Of a stretch of 64,000 nucleotides of DNA, positions 46,589-56,176 are shown one piece after another. Both the position numbers and the translations under genes were made by a program. Source of the DNA: Kocuria sp. cx-455 (GTDB taxonomy: Bacteria > Actinomycetota > Actinomycetes > Actinomycetales > Micrococcaceae); contig NZ_JACXBS010000002.1 of the NCBI RefSeq assembly GCF_014698015.1, forward strand, positions 1 to 64,000, given 5' to 3'. The notes under the pieces are model-generated. The model was not told the origin of the DNA. It did no database searches and saw nothing but the letters and a program-made list of their open reading frames with translations. Numbering within the stretch: position 1 is the first letter of the stretch; the number at the start of each line of letters is the position of its first letter.

Positions 46589-47623
46589 TCAGAGCCACTT
46601 CTTGGCCTTGAAGATCACGTACAGCACCACACCGACCCCCAACATCAGGCCCAGGGCCATGGGGTAGCCGTACTGCCATTCCAGCTCGGGCATGTGCGCG
46701 AAGTTCATGCCGTAGACGGAACCCACAATGGATGGGGCGAACAGGATGGCCGCCCAGGACGAGATGCGCTTCATTTGCTCGTTTTGTGCCATGGAGGCCT
46801 CGTTCTGCCGGGCGGTGGTCAGGGTGGAGTCCAGGGTCATCGCGTCCGCGAGCGAGGACCGCATGGACTCGAGTTTGTTGTTCACCACAATCACGTGGTC
46901 CAGCACGTCTCGCAGTCGATGTTGCAGTTCCACGTTCGTGCCGTACTTGCCGAATCCCGCGAAGTACTGGTTCATGACCGTGGTCAGCGGTGACACCCCG
47001 CGGTGGAAATCATTGACCTCACGGGCGAGCTCGTAAATGCGCTGCGACACGTGCTGCTCGCCGGCGAACAACGCATCCTCGATCTCGTCGATGTCGTTCT
47101 CGAGGCCGTCCAGCACCGGAAAATAGTCGTCGACGATTTGGTCGAACAGGGCGTACAGCACACCGTCCCCGCCCAGCTTGATCAGCTCGTTCTCGCCTTC
47201 CACTCGCTCGCGCACCCGCGAGACGCCACTGGATTCCGAGTGCCGGATGGTGATCACAAAATTGGGGCCGGTGAAGATGTGGATCTCGCCGATGTCCACG
47301 GTCTCATCATGGTCGTTGTAGACCGCCGGCCGCAGCACCGTGAACAAGGTGTCCCCGTAGCGCTCGATCTTGGGTCGCTGATGCGCCTGGATCGTGTCCT
47401 CCACCGCCAGCTCATGCAGCTTGAAGTGCTCGGCCAGCGACTTCACCTCCGATACGCTCGGCCGGTACAACCCGATCCACGCCAGCACCGATTCCTTCCG
47501 GTCATTCTCGGCGCGCCCGCATTCCTCGTCCAGCTGACGGAGAAGTCGGTAGGTTTCCTGCAGATTCGGCGGGGTTTCGACCCGCTGCCCGTTGCGGTAA
47601 ATGGCGTTGTCCACGATGCTCAC
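46589..47623 (-). CDS. corA: CorA-type magnesium/cobalt transporter
   Basis: 344 residues. A cytosolic alpha/beta domain, a long stalk helix, and two C-terminal membrane helices with the selectivity motif YGMNF near residue 300 followed by MPEL. A basic KAKKWL end. GTG 47623 is supported by GATAAT (minus 47635-47630) 6 nt upstream; the frame stays open for 400 nt upstream, but that region holds the divergent NUDIX gene. Confidence 0.93.
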   Translation of the reverse strand: MSIVDNAIYRNGQRVETPPNLQETYRLLRQLDEECGRAENDRKESVLAWIGLYRPSVSEVKSLAEHFKLHELAVEDTIQAHQRPKIERYGDTLFTVLRPAVYNDHDETVDIGEIHIFTGPNFVITIRHSESSGVSRVRERVEGENELIKLGGDGVLYALFDQIVDDYFPVLDGLENDIDEIEDALFAGEQHVSQRIYELAREVNDFHRGVSPLTTVMNQYFAGFGKYGTNVELQHRLRDVLDHVIVVNNKLESMRSSLADAMTLDSTLTTARQNEASMAQNEQMKRISSWAAILFAPSIVGSVYGMNFAHMPELEWQYGYPMALGLMLGVGVVLYVIFKAKKWL

Positions 47624-47629
47624 CGGCCC

Positions 47630-47635
47630 ATTATC
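47630..47635 (-). promoter_or_regulatory. -10 box GATAAT, leaderless corA start
   Basis: On the minus strand, 6 nt before the corA GTG. Divergent from the NUDIX promoter 75 nt away. Confidence 0.45.
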
Positions 47636-47709
47636 ACCGCTCACCTCCTCCGCACGGCAACGGTGGGCGCGCGCGGTCCGGCGGGTACGACGCCGCTCGG
47701 CCCGGTCAG

Positions 47710-47715
47710 TAGACT
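47710..47715 (+). promoter_or_regulatory. -10 box TAGACT, leaderless NUDIX start
   Basis: TAGACT ends 7 nt before the ATG at 47723, as at guaA and ychF. Confidence 0.6.
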
Positions 47716-47722
47716 CGTCACC

Positions 47723-48223
47723 ATGAGTTCGGCATTCGATTCCAGAGTGGGCGCCTATGCGCTCATCGTCCGTGACCAGCAGGTGCTGTTGACCCATTGG
47801 AATCCGCACCGCCCCGATTTCAACGGTGCCTGGACTCTTCCCGGCGGCGGTATGGAACCCGGGGAACAACCGGAAACCACCGTGCTGCGCGAAGTGTTCG
47901 AGGAAACCGGGTACACGGTGGAGACGGAGTCGATGCTCGGTGTACACAGCCGATGGATGACGCCCGACCAACGGCTGGACGGCAGCCCCCGCGAATATCA
48001 TGCGTGTCGGGTGCTGTACACGGCACACGTGGTGAGCGGTGAGCTGAGCGTGGAAGAAGACGGATCCTCGGACGACACCCGGTGGTTCCCCCTGGTGGAA
48101 CTGGACGAACTCGAGCGCCTGGACCTGGTGGATCAGGCGCTATGCATGGCCGGCCTGGGCACGTGGGTCGAGCAACCCGAAGAACAGCCGAGCCCCGTGG
48201 TCGAACAGGACATCGAACAGTGA
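47723..48223 (+). CDS. NUDIX hydrolase
   Basis: 166 residues. The NUDIX box GGGMEPGEQPETTVLREVFEETGY (residues 38-61) has the REVFEE metal site intact, and the NUDIX start WTLPGG precedes it. Substrate (nucleotide diphosphate-X compound) unknown. The last 20 residues are Glu/Gln-rich. It overlaps the next gene by GTGA. Confidence 0.92.
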   Translation: MSSAFDSRVGAYALIVRDQQVLLTHWNPHRPDFNGAWTLPGGGMEPGEQPETTVLREVFEETGYTVETESMLGVHSRWMTPDQRLDGSPREYHACRVLYTAHVVSGELSVEEDGSSDDTRWFPLVELDELERLDLVDQALCMAGLGTWVEQPEEQPSPVVEQDIEQ

Positions 48224-49305
48224 CGATGGCCCCGCATGCCGGGAACACGAGCGCACGATTCCGGGTCGGCCGCCGCATCGCTCTGACCGGTGCCGCTTTC
48301 ATATGCGTCCTCGCCCTCGGCGGGTGCGCTACCGAGGCCGAGGAGCTCGCAACGGAGGGAGCGGAGCAAGAGGCGACCGCAGCGGCGTCGTCGGCGGGTA
48401 CCCAGGAAGGCACCCCGGTAGCCATCGCCACAGGTGTCAACGACCAGACCCGGGTGGCTGCGCACCTGTACGCCCAGAGCCTGCAGGAGCAGGGGATCGC
48501 CGCCACTGTCGTGGACGCGGGGACGGAACGGGGTGCACTGATCGACGCCCTGGAATCGGGCACGGTGGATGTGGTGCCCGATTTCACTGGTGACCTGTAC
48601 GTACACATGGCCGAGAACGAGACCCGCGCAACGCCGTCGGCCACGCCCTCGCAGGACCCGTCCGCGTCGAAGGATCCCGGCCTGGTGGGATCGATCGGGC
48701 AGCTACTGGGCTTTTCCAGCGAGGCGGGACCATCCGCTGATGACGTGTACGGCGCCCTGCCGGACGCCATGCCCCAGGGGCTGAAGATTCTCCACGAATC
48801 CCCGGGGGAGAACACAGACCGGTTCGTGGTGGCTCCGGCCACCGCCGTCGAATTCGAACTCGGCGACCTCACCACCCTGGAGGATCACTGCCCGGACATC
48901 AACGTGGGAATGCCCGGCAATTATGCTGACACGGCACAGGGCGTCAAGGGGCTCACGAGTTACTACGACTGCGTCCCCAAATCCGCCCCGGAATTCTCGG
49001 ACTACGCCGCGCGGGTGGATGCGCTACTCAATAATGATGTGCAAGCGGCGGTGCTGCCCGCTTCGGCGCCCGCGATTGAAGACGATGGCCTCACCGTGCT
49101 TGCGGACCCGAACAACCTCTACCGGCCCGAGAAACTCGTGCCGGTGACCACCGGTGATCTAACGGACGATGCGATCTCCGTGATCAACGGCGTCACGGAC
49201 GGGATCCGCACTCAGGATCTGACCATGATGACCCGACTGGTCACCGGTCAGGATCCGGCCATGTCACCGGAGGAAGCCGCTACGTTCCTGCGGGAACAGC
49301 CCTGA
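48220..49305 (+). CDS. Lipoprotein substrate-binding protein, OpuAC/ProX-like
   Basis: About 361 residues. A lipoprotein signal with Cys36 in VLALGGC, then a type 2 periplasmic-binding fold as in glycine betaine/choline (OpuAC) binding proteins: VAIATGVNDQTRVAAHLYAQSL near 67, DALESGTVDVVPDFTGDLY near 108, LVPVTTGDLTDDAISVINGV near 305. Residues 130-165 are an inserted Thr/Pro/Ser/Asp-rich stretch. No transporter permease or ATPase is nearby, so it works with distant genes or is a sensor. GTG 48220 overlaps the NUDIX stop; ATG 48226 is an alternative. Confidence 0.82.
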   Translation: MTMAPHAGNTSARFRVGRRIALTGAAFICVLALGGCATEAEELATEGAEQEATAAASSAGTQEGTPVAIATGVNDQTRVAAHLYAQSLQEQGIAATVVDAGTERGALIDALESGTVDVVPDFTGDLYVHMAENETRATPSATPSQDPSASKDPGLVGSIGQLLGFSSEAGPSADDVYGALPDAMPQGLKILHESPGENTDRFVVAPATAVEFELGDLTTLEDHCPDINVGMPGNYADTAQGVKGLTSYYDCVPKSAPEFSDYAARVDALLNNDVQAAVLPASAPAIEDDGLTVLADPNNLYRPEKLVPVTTGDLTDDAISVINGVTDGIRTQDLTMMTRLVTGQDPAMSPEEAATFLREQP

Positions 49306-49337
49306 TAAATCTTTCGGGTCGCATCGTGACGGACGAG

Positions 49338-49343
49338 TAGTGT
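49338..49343 (+). promoter_or_regulatory. -10 box TAGTGT, leaderless start
   Basis: TAGTGT ends 7 nt before the ATG at 49351. Confidence 0.5.
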
Positions 49344-49350
49344 TGCCCTC

Positions 49351-50568
49351 ATGGCAATGGTGAGGCAATCCGACAAACTCAAGAACGTGCTCTACGACAT
49401 CCGCGGTCCCGTACTGGAACAAGCGGAAAAAATGGAGGCGTCTGGTCATCGCATTCTGCGGCTGAACATCGGCAACCCCGCGCCCTTCGGTTTCGAAGCA
49501 CCGGACGCGGTCCTGGTGGACATGATCAAGAACCTGCCCAATGCGCAGGGCTATTCGGATTCGCGCGGCATCTACTCCGCCCGCACGGCCGTGGTGCAGT
49601 ACTACCAGACACGCGGGATCATGAACCTGGACACCGACGACGTGTACCTGGGCAACGGTGTGTCCGAAATGATCACCATGTCGCTGCAGGCACTGTGCAA
49701 CACCGGTGACGAAATCCTGGTGCCCTCACCGGACTACCCGTTGTGGACCGCATCGGTTGCACTGTCCGGCGGCACCCCCGTGCACTACCTGTGCGATGAA
49801 AACAACGGCTGGAACCCGGACCTCGAGGACCTGGAGTCCAAGATCACCTCCCGCACCAAGGGCATCGTGGTGATCAACCCCAACAACCCCACCGGTGCCG
49901 TCTACTCGCGTGAGACCCTCACGAAGATCGTGGAGATCGCCAAGAAGCATGAGCTCATCCTCTTCGCGGACGAGATCTACGAAAAGATCACCTACGACAA
50001 TGCCGAGATGATCAACCTGGCTTCACTCACCGGTGAGGACGTGCTGTGTCTGACGTATTCGGGGCTGTCCAAGGCATACCGGGTGGCCGGTTACCGTTCC
50101 GGCTGGTTGGCGATCACCGGCCCCAATTGGAAAGCGGAGTCCTACATCGAGGGCATCAAGCTGCTGGCCAATATGCGCATGTGCGCCAATGTTCCCGCGC
50201 AGCACGCTATTCAGACGGCGCTGGGCGGGTATCAGTCCATCAACGATTTGATCCTGCCCGGCGGCCGGCTCAAGGCTCAGCGTGACCTGGCGTACAAGAA
50301 ACTCAACGAGATCGACGGTGTTTCCTGCCAACAGGCGGCCGGTGCGCTCTACCTGTTCCCCAAGCTGGACGTGGAGAAGTTCGGTATTGTGGATGACGAG
50401 CGTTTTGCCCTGGACCTACTCAAGGAACAAAAGATTTTGCTCAGCCACGGCACCGCATTCAACTGGGGCGAACCGGATCACTTCCGACTCGTGACCCTGC
50501 CCGCGGTGGAGATGCTGGACACCGCTCTCGACCGTTTGGGCGAGTTCCTGTCCGGCTATCGCCAGTAG
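49351..50568 (+). CDS. PLP-dependent aminotransferase, AlaA/AlaT-like
   Basis: 405 residues, class I/II fold. The PLP lysine is Lys241 in SGLSKAYR; other landmarks are the NPNNPTGAVYS motif near 175, ADEIYEKI near 209 and GYRSGW near 247. Closest in type to glutamate-pyruvate aminotransferases (AlaA), which make alanine from pyruvate; substrate inferred. Convergent with xseB, 18 nt apart, with no clear terminator. Confidence 0.9.
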   Translation: MAMVRQSDKLKNVLYDIRGPVLEQAEKMEASGHRILRLNIGNPAPFGFEAPDAVLVDMIKNLPNAQGYSDSRGIYSARTAVVQYYQTRGIMNLDTDDVYLGNGVSEMITMSLQALCNTGDEILVPSPDYPLWTASVALSGGTPVHYLCDENNGWNPDLEDLESKITSRTKGIVVINPNNPTGAVYSRETLTKIVEIAKKHELILFADEIYEKITYDNAEMINLASLTGEDVLCLTYSGLSKAYRVAGYRSGWLAITGPNWKAESYIEGIKLLANMRMCANVPAQHAIQTALGGYQSINDLILPGGRLKAQRDLAYKKLNEIDGVSCQQAAGALYLFPKLDVEKFGIVDDERFALDLLKEQKILLSHGTAFNWGEPDHFRLVTLPAVEMLDTALDRLGEFLSGYRQ

Positions 50569-50586
50569 GTTTCGCCCACGTCCGGC

Positions 50587-50856
50587 TCACTCCGACGCCG
50601 CTTGCTCCCGGGTTTCCTCGCGCCGGGCGCGGGCGGCGTCGAGCCGTTGCCGGGCGCCGTCCAGCCAGTTCTCGCAGCGGGTGGCCAGGGCTTCGCCGCG
50701 CTCCCACAACTGCAAGGACTCCTCGAGCGTGGTGCCACCGGTTTCGAGTCTGGACACGATCTCCACGAGCTGTTCGCGAGCCTGCTCGTAGCCGAGCTGA
50801 TCAACGTCCGACAGGTCCGGTGCGGAGGTGTCGGGGGACGGGTTCTGCTTGGTCAT
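50587..50856 (-). CDS. xseB: Exodeoxyribonuclease VII small subunit XseB
   Basis: 89 residues, helical. Matches the family core [37 protein letters not shown]. It binds the XseA large subunit to form exonuclease VII, which degrades single-stranded DNA. It lies 36 nt after xseA and so is cotranscribed. Confidence 0.93.
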   Translation of the reverse strand: MTKQNPSPDTSAPDLSDVDQLGYEQAREQLVEIVSRLETGGTTLEESLQLWERGEALATRCENWLDGARQRLDAARARREETREQAASE

Positions 50857-50892
50857 GACGGTCCTTTCTGAAGTACTTCTTGAGCGGTGGGG

Positions 50893-52194
50893 TTAGTGCT
50901 CGCCGGGTCGGCGCTGGCTCACGGTGTTCACGGTGACACCCAGTTCGCCGGAGGCCAGGCGCACGGCCAGTGGCTGTTCGGTTTCCACGGTGTGCGCGTC
51001 CGTGACCACGTGCCCGTCCTTGGTCTGGACCACGGCATATCCGCGGTCCAGTGTCTGCTGGGGTGACAATGCGCGGACGCGGGCTCGCATCTGGGCCACG
51101 GTGTCCTGAGCGCGCAGCGTGGCGGTGTTGACCGCGGACCACGCGCGGGAGCGCCAGCGATCCAGGTCTTCTTCCCGCACCAGGATCATGCCGTCCGGTT
51201 GGGACAGCACGGGGCGGGATCGCACGGAGGCCAGCCCCTGGACTTCCCGGTCGATCAGGGAGCTCACGGCGCGGTCCAGTGCCGCGCGGGCCTGGCCAAG
51301 GCGCAGGCGTTCCTCCTGAACGTCCGGAACCACGCGCTTACCGGCATCCGTGGGAGTGGACGCACGAACGTCCGCCACGTAATCCAGCAGCGGTTGGTCG
51401 TTCTCGTGACCGATAGCGCTGACCACGGGCGTGGTTGCCGCAAAGACCTTACGGATCAGGGACTCATCACTGAACGCCAACAGGTCCTCGAAGGCGCCGC
51501 CACCGCGGGCAATCACGATCACGTCCACGTGCTCCAACTGGTCCAGTTCCGCCAGCGCACCGCTCACGGCGTGTGCTGCCCCATTGCCCTGAACCGCGAC
51601 TTCGCGGATCTCGAACTGCACACCCGGCCAGCGCAGAGAGGCGTTTCGCACCACGTCCTTCTCGGCATCCGAATTGCGACCCGTGATGAGCCCCACGCAC
51701 GAGGGCAGCACGGGCAATGTTTTCTTGTGGCGCGGATCGAACAGTCCTTCATCCGCCAACGCGCGGCGCAGACGTTCGAGGCGCTCCAACAGGTCGCCCA
51801 ACCCCACGGGGCGGATGCCACGGCCGATCATGGAGAGTCGGCCGGTCTTGGCGTAGAAGTCCGCTTTGAGGTTGAGGACCACGCGCATGCCCTGTTCCAA
51901 GGGCCGTTGCAGGGCGGCCATCTCCTGGCCGAACAGTGTGACGGACACGGACATTTCCTCGTTCATGTCCCGCAGTGTCACGTACGAGACGCGCGCGCGG
52001 TGGTTGACCTCAATGACTTGGCCTTCGACCCAGGCATCCGGGGCCTTCTTGATCCAGGCATTGAGGTTGGAGGACAGCCGGCTGAGCGGCCAGGGGTTCT
52101 CCGGGGAGGTGTCCCGTGCGAACTGAGCGAGTTCCCGGTGCGGGTCCGGAACGTCTACAGCATCCAAGGGCTGCGGCGAAGATGATGTGCTCAT
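50893..52194 (-). CDS. xseA: Exodeoxyribonuclease VII large subunit XseA
   Basis: 433 residues. An N-terminal OB-fold (WVEGQVIEVNHRARVSYVTLRD near 58), the catalytic domain with GLITGRNSDAEKDVV near 168, DVIVIARGGGAFEDLLAFSDE near 225 and SAIGHENDQPLLDYVADVRASTPT near 259, and a C-terminal helical stalk. The conserved RGGG and GHE(N)D motifs are present. Divergent from the membrane protein gene at 52254. Confidence 0.95.
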   Translation of the reverse strand: MSTSSSPQPLDAVDVPDPHRELAQFARDTSPENPWPLSRLSSNLNAWIKKAPDAWVEGQVIEVNHRARVSYVTLRDMNEEMSVSVTLFGQEMAALQRPLEQGMRVVLNLKADFYAKTGRLSMIGRGIRPVGLGDLLERLERLRRALADEGLFDPRHKKTLPVLPSCVGLITGRNSDAEKDVVRNASLRWPGVQFEIREVAVQGNGAAHAVSGALAELDQLEHVDVIVIARGGGAFEDLLAFSDESLIRKVFAATTPVVSAIGHENDQPLLDYVADVRASTPTDAGKRVVPDVQEERLRLGQARAALDRAVSSLIDREVQGLASVRSRPVLSQPDGMILVREEDLDRWRSRAWSAVNTATLRAQDTVAQMRARVRALSPQQTLDRGYAVVQTKDGHVVTDAHTVETEQPLAVRLASGELGVTVNTVSQRRPGEH

Positions 52195-52241
52195 GGCTCA
52201 TGCTTACCATCACCGGCCGACACGCACAGGCGAGTTTTCCT

Positions 52242-52247
52242 TAGAGT
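52242..52247 (+). promoter_or_regulatory. -10 box TAGAGT, leaderless start
   Basis: TAGAGT ends 6 nt before the GTG at 52254. Confidence 0.5.
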
Positions 52248-52253
52248 GGAGCA

Positions 52254-53159
52254 GTGACCCCTCAAGCATCCTCATCCACAGCCCGCGCGCTGCGAACCGC
52301 GGGTGCCGTGCTGTGCGGGCTCCTCACCGGCGTCGCCTTCGCGGCGTGGCTTGGGCTCACCTGGGTGCAGGACCACGTGTTGTCGCCCTCGGGATTTGAG
52401 GACACCGCTCGCTCGATCGTCACCGACACCTCGTTCCAAACGGAATTGGTGGGCACGGTGTTGGACCGTGCGACCTTCGGGCTGCTCGATGATTACCGCA
52501 CCGGTCTCGACCCCGTGGACCAGGCCCTCGAAGATGTCCGTGAACGCGCCGTCGACGCCGCCGAATCCTTCGCAACCGCTCCCGAACAGCAAGGCATGTG
52601 GACCGAGGTTCTCGTGCGGACCCACGCCGCCAACGTTCCCCTCTCGCCAGAACTGGGCAACGCCCCCGAGAACCTGGTGGTGGACGTCAGCCCCGTGGGC
52701 GCCACCCTCGACCAGCGCATCCGGGACACCATTGGTATTGACCCGGCACTGAATTCGCAGGGGCTGACGGTGACGGTTCCCGGGGCGCGCACCGGACCCG
52801 CGATCGATGCGCTCGTGTGGATCGCGCAGTGGCGGTTCGTGCTTCCGTGGCTGGCCGCGGTGTTGGGTATCGCCACGCTGCTGGTAGCTCCCCACCGCTG
52901 GCTCGCCCTGGCGGGGCTGGGGCTGGCAGGGCTGGTCATGACCGGAGCATTGTTGATCACAGCGATGGTGGCGGCCCAGGGGGTGACATCGGCGTCCTCG
53001 GTTGAGCCGGTGGCGCATCTGATGGTCACGGAAATCGTGGGGTTGCTGCGTGAATCATTCGTGGCGCGCTGCGTCACGGGCATGACGTGGGTTGCGGTGG
53101 TTGCGCTGGTGGGTGTGACGGGCGCCGTGGTGAGACGCTACGCGGTCGCCTACCATTAA
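52254..53159 (+). CDS. Unknown membrane protein with large extracytoplasmic loop
   Basis: 301 residues. A first helix (about 14-36), an external segment of about 150 residues, then three or four helices (about 190-298). It resembles uncharacterised actinobacterial integral membrane proteins; no catalytic motif seen. It ends 4 nt before ispH, and the proposed ispH promoter lies within its last codons. Confidence 0.72.
   Translation: MTPQASSSTARALRTAGAVLCGLLTGVAFAAWLGLTWVQDHVLSPSGFEDTARSIVTDTSFQTELVGTVLDRATFGLLDDYRTGLDPVDQALEDVRERAVDAAESFATAPEQQGMWTEVLVRTHAANVPLSPELGNAPENLVVDVSPVGATLDQRIRDTIGIDPALNSQGLTVTVPGARTGPAIDALVWIAQWRFVLPWLAAVLGIATLLVAPHRWLALAGLGLAGLVMTGALLITAMVAAQGVTSASSVEPVAHLMVTEIVGLLRESFVARCVTGMTWVAVVALVGVTGAVVRRYAVAYH
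53151..53156 (+). promoter_or_regulatory. -10 box TACCAT, leaderless ispH start
   Basis: TACCAT ends 7 nt before the ispH ATG, inside the end of the upstream gene. Confidence 0.4.
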
Positions 53160-53163
53160 GGGC

Positions 53164-54246
53164 ATGTCCACCACCGTTGATCTTGCCATGCCCACCGTTC
53201 CCCGCGTCCGGCGCACTCCTCAAGAGATCGCCGACGCCGCTCCGGTCGTCGGTGCTCGCAAGGTTTTGTTGGCCGCACCGCGGGGATACTGCGCTGGCGT
53301 GGACCGCGCGGTGATCGCGGTGGAGAAGGCACTCGAGCACTACGGTGCGCCGGTGTACGTGCGCAAGGAGATCGTGCACAACAAGTACGTGGTCAGCACG
53401 CTGGAAGAGCGCGGCGCTATTTTCGTGGACGAGACCGACGAGGTGCCCGAGGGATCGCTGCTCGTGTTCTCCGCCCACGGTGTCTCCCCGGCGGTCGTGC
53501 AGTCCGCCGCTGACCGCAACTTGCAGACCATTGACGCCACGTGTCCGCTGGTCACCAAGGTGCACCGCGAGGCCGTGCGCTTCGCCCGAGGGGATTTCGA
53601 AATCCTGCTGATCGGTCACGTGGGCCACGAAGAGGTCGAGGGTACCTTCGGTGAGGCCCCCGAGCATATTCACATCGTGAACTCCCCGGAGGACGTGGAC
53701 ACTCTGGAGGTCAAGGACCCGGACAAGGTCGTGTGGCTGTCCCAGACCACGTTGAGCGTGGACGAGACCATGGAGACCGTCAACCGGCTCCGCGAGAAGT
53801 TCCCGAATCTGCAGGACCCGCCCAGCGATGACATTTGTTATGCGACCTCCAACCGTCAAACGGCCATCAAGGAGATCGCGCCTCAGACGGATCTGGTGAT
53901 CGTGGTGGGATCGGCCAACTCGTCCAACTCGGTGCGTCTGAAGGAAGTGGCTGAGGAATACGGTGCCAAGCGGGCCGAGCGCGTGGACTTTGCCCATCAG
54001 GTCGACGAGTCCTGGTTCGAGGGTGTAGCCACCGTTGGTGTGACCTCCGGTGCTTCGGTGCCCGAGGTACTCGTGAGGCAGGTGCTGGATCTGCTGGCCG
54101 AGTACGGCTACGGCGAGGTCGAAGAAGTGGTGACCGCGGAGGAGGACATCCTGTTCTCCCTGCCGAAGGAACTGCGCGCCAAGCTGGCCCAGGGCGGCGA
54201 CAACTCCCGTCAGCTCGGAGGCCGTGGAGCGCGCCCCACTCGCTGA
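53164..54246 (+). CDS. ispH: 4-Hydroxy-3-methylbut-2-enyl diphosphate reductase IspH
   Basis: 360 residues. Last step of the MEP pathway: makes IPP and DMAPP for isoprenoids using a 4Fe-4S cluster. The three cluster cysteines are Cys43 (GYCAGV), Cys127 (DATCPLV) and Cys225 (ICYAT). SAHGVSP, HNKYVV and the catalytic EVEGT segments are present. The C-terminal 40 residues are a short actinobacterial extension. Ends 4 nt before the stop of the convergent rmuC. Confidence 0.97.
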   Translation: MSTTVDLAMPTVPRVRRTPQEIADAAPVVGARKVLLAAPRGYCAGVDRAVIAVEKALEHYGAPVYVRKEIVHNKYVVSTLEERGAIFVDETDEVPEGSLLVFSAHGVSPAVVQSAADRNLQTIDATCPLVTKVHREAVRFARGDFEILLIGHVGHEEVEGTFGEAPEHIHIVNSPEDVDTLEVKDPDKVVWLSQTTLSVDETMETVNRLREKFPNLQDPPSDDICYATSNRQTAIKEIAPQTDLVIVVGSANSSNSVRLKEVAEEYGAKRAERVDFAHQVDESWFEGVATVGVTSGASVPEVLVRQVLDLLAEYGYGEVEEVVTAEEDILFSLPKELRAKLAQGGDNSRQLGGRGARPTR

Positions 54247-54249
54247 CTC

Positions 54250-55494
54250 CTAGCTTGCTCGGTCTTCTCGCTCAGTGTCTTGGTCCAGCACGAACTCCGT
54301 GGCTGTGACGGCCCGGGGCGTGGTTTCCACGGGCTTGGTTTCAAGCCCGGTGGAGTCGTTGTCGGTGGGATCCAGCGCGGCGATCTTGCGTGCAGAGGGC
54401 AGAACCCGGGTTTCCAGTGATCCCACGAGCTTGTTGTAGCCGTCCACCGAACGGCGCAGGGATCCCCCCATGTCCGTGAGATGTTTGCCCACGGATCCCA
54501 TGCGGTCATACAGCTCCCGCGACAGCCGGTAGAGCTCACGGGCGTTGTCCGTGAGGGTGGCCTGCCGCCAGCTGAACGCCACGGCCTTCAACGAGGCCAT
54601 CAGTGACACCGGAGACACCAAGGCCACGTTGTTCCGAGCGGCATGTTCCAGCAGTGTCGCATCCGTTTCCAAGGCGGCGGCCAGCGCGGATTCCACCGGT
54701 ACGAAGCACATCACGAGTTCCGGGGAGCCGTCATTGCCCGTCCAGTACTGTTTGGTGGCAAGAGCGTCCACGTGCGATCGCAGTGCTTTAGCGTGCGCCT
54801 TCAACATCTGCGCGCGGCGCTGCTCGTTTTCGGGGGAGCCGTCCGCGGGTACGGCCTGCGAGTCCAGATAGGAGTTCATGGGTGCCTTGGCATCCACCGC
54901 CATCGACTGCCCACCGGGCAGTTTGATGACCATGTCCGGTCGTTGCACTCCGCGGTCGGTGACGCGGGAGTCCTGTTCCGTGAAATCCACGTGGCGCACC
55001 ATACCCGCGGCCTCCACCACGCGACGCAACTGCATCTCGCCCCACGCTCCACGCACCGTGGTGGACCGCAGGGACGACGACAACGAACCGGTGGCCTCCA
55101 ACAACTGGGCGTCGGTGCTACGAGCGGCATCCAGCGCCTGGCTCACCGCACCGAACTGCTCCGCACGGTCACGTTCCAATTGGGTGACATGACGCCCCAC
55201 GGTGCGCAGCTGATCATTGAGCGGGGCCAGTGCCTGCAGCACGTTCTGATCCTGGAAGGACCGCGCTTCAAGGGTGGCCACGTGTTTCTCGAGCTGTTCC
55301 TTGGCTTCCCGTGCCGCGGCGCTTTCCTGTAACGCGCTCAGGCGCTCGGCCTGCAGCTCATCGACCTCGGCTTCAACCCGCCGCGTCCGGCGACCCGCCA
55401 CCGACAAACCCGCGGCGGCACCGAGCCCTAGACCCACCACCAGGGCGAGCAACGCCCACAACCACCACACCTGAGACATCACGGAAGCGTCCAT
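54250..55494 (-). CDS. rmuC: DNA recombination protein RmuC
   Basis: 414 residues. One N-terminal membrane helix (about 8-30), a long coiled coil (about 35-130), then the RmuC nuclease-like domain with TTVRGAWGEMQLRRVVEAAGM near 145, RPDMVIKLPGG near 187 and AVDAKAPMNSYLD near 202. Limits inversions and recombination in E. coli; acts in DNA maintenance. GACAGT on the minus strand 6 nt before the ATG may be a -10 box. Confidence 0.94.
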   Translation of the reverse strand: MDASVMSQVWWLWALLALVVGLGLGAAAGLSVAGRRTRRVEAEVDELQAERLSALQESAAAREAKEQLEKHVATLEARSFQDQNVLQALAPLNDQLRTVGRHVTQLERDRAEQFGAVSQALDAARSTDAQLLEATGSLSSSLRSTTVRGAWGEMQLRRVVEAAGMVRHVDFTEQDSRVTDRGVQRPDMVIKLPGGQSMAVDAKAPMNSYLDSQAVPADGSPENEQRRAQMLKAHAKALRSHVDALATKQYWTGNDGSPELVMCFVPVESALAAALETDATLLEHAARNNVALVSPVSLMASLKAVAFSWRQATLTDNARELYRLSRELYDRMGSVGKHLTDMGGSLRRSVDGYNKLVGSLETRVLPSARKIAALDPTDNDSTGLETKPVETTPRAVTATEFVLDQDTEREDRAS

Positions 55495-55564
55495 GGGGGA
55501 ACTGTCTCAGACCCCTCCGACACGCATAAGTTCAGTTGTCAGGGAGCCCTTGAAACACCCGGTG

Positions 55565-56176
55565 CTAGATCCACCCGTTGCGCAGCGCCCTCGCCGCGGC
55601 CTCCGAACGGTTGTGCACACCCGTCTTCCCGATTGCCGACGACAAATGATTGCGCACCGTACCGGGGGACAGATGCAGGGCGGCCGCAATGTGTTTGGCG
55701 GAGCCACCCTGCACGGATTCCCGCAGCACGTCCTGTTCCCGTTGCGTCAGGGGGTTGGACCCGGCCACCAAGGATTCCTCCGCGAGGACGGGATCGATCA
55801 CCCGCAGCCCCGCGTGCACGCGCCGGATGGCCTCGGCCAATTGGTCTGCGGGGGTGTCTTTGACGACAAACCCGCTCGCTCCCGCGTCCAGGGCGCGCCG
55901 CAAATACCCGGGCCGGTCGAACGTGGTGACAATGAGACATTTGGTCTCACTACCGCCGCGCGCAATTTCCTGCGTAGCGTCCAACCCGTTGAGCACGGGC
56001 ATTTCTATGTCCAGCAGGGCCACATCCACGTTCTGGGCTGCGACCGCGGCCACGGCCTCGCGGCCGTTGCCTACCTGGGCCACCACGCGGATGTCCGGTT
56101 CCAGCTCGAGCAGCGCGGCCAGACCGGCCCGCACCAACGCTTGGTCGTCCGCGATCACTACCGAAATGGTGTTCAT
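55565..56176 (-). CDS. LuxR/NarL-type response regulator
   Basis: 203 residues. A receiver domain with Asp56 as phosphorylation site (LLDIEMP), acidic DD at 10-11, and Lys106 in VVKDTPAD. A C-terminal LuxR helix-turn-helix (LTQREQDVLRESVQGGSAKHIAAALHLSPGTVRNHL, about 143-178). Its start overlaps the kinase stop by 4 nt. It probably controls the ABC transporter genes just upstream in the same operon. Confidence 0.94.
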   Translation of the reverse strand: MNTISVVIADDQALVRAGLAALLELEPDIRVVAQVGNGREAVAAVAAQNVDVALLDIEMPVLNGLDATQEIARGGSETKCLIVTTFDRPGYLRRALDAGASGFVVKDTPADQLAEAIRRVHAGLRVIDPVLAEESLVAGSNPLTQREQDVLRESVQGGSAKHIAAALHLSPGTVRNHLSSAIGKTGVHNRSEAAARALRNGWI

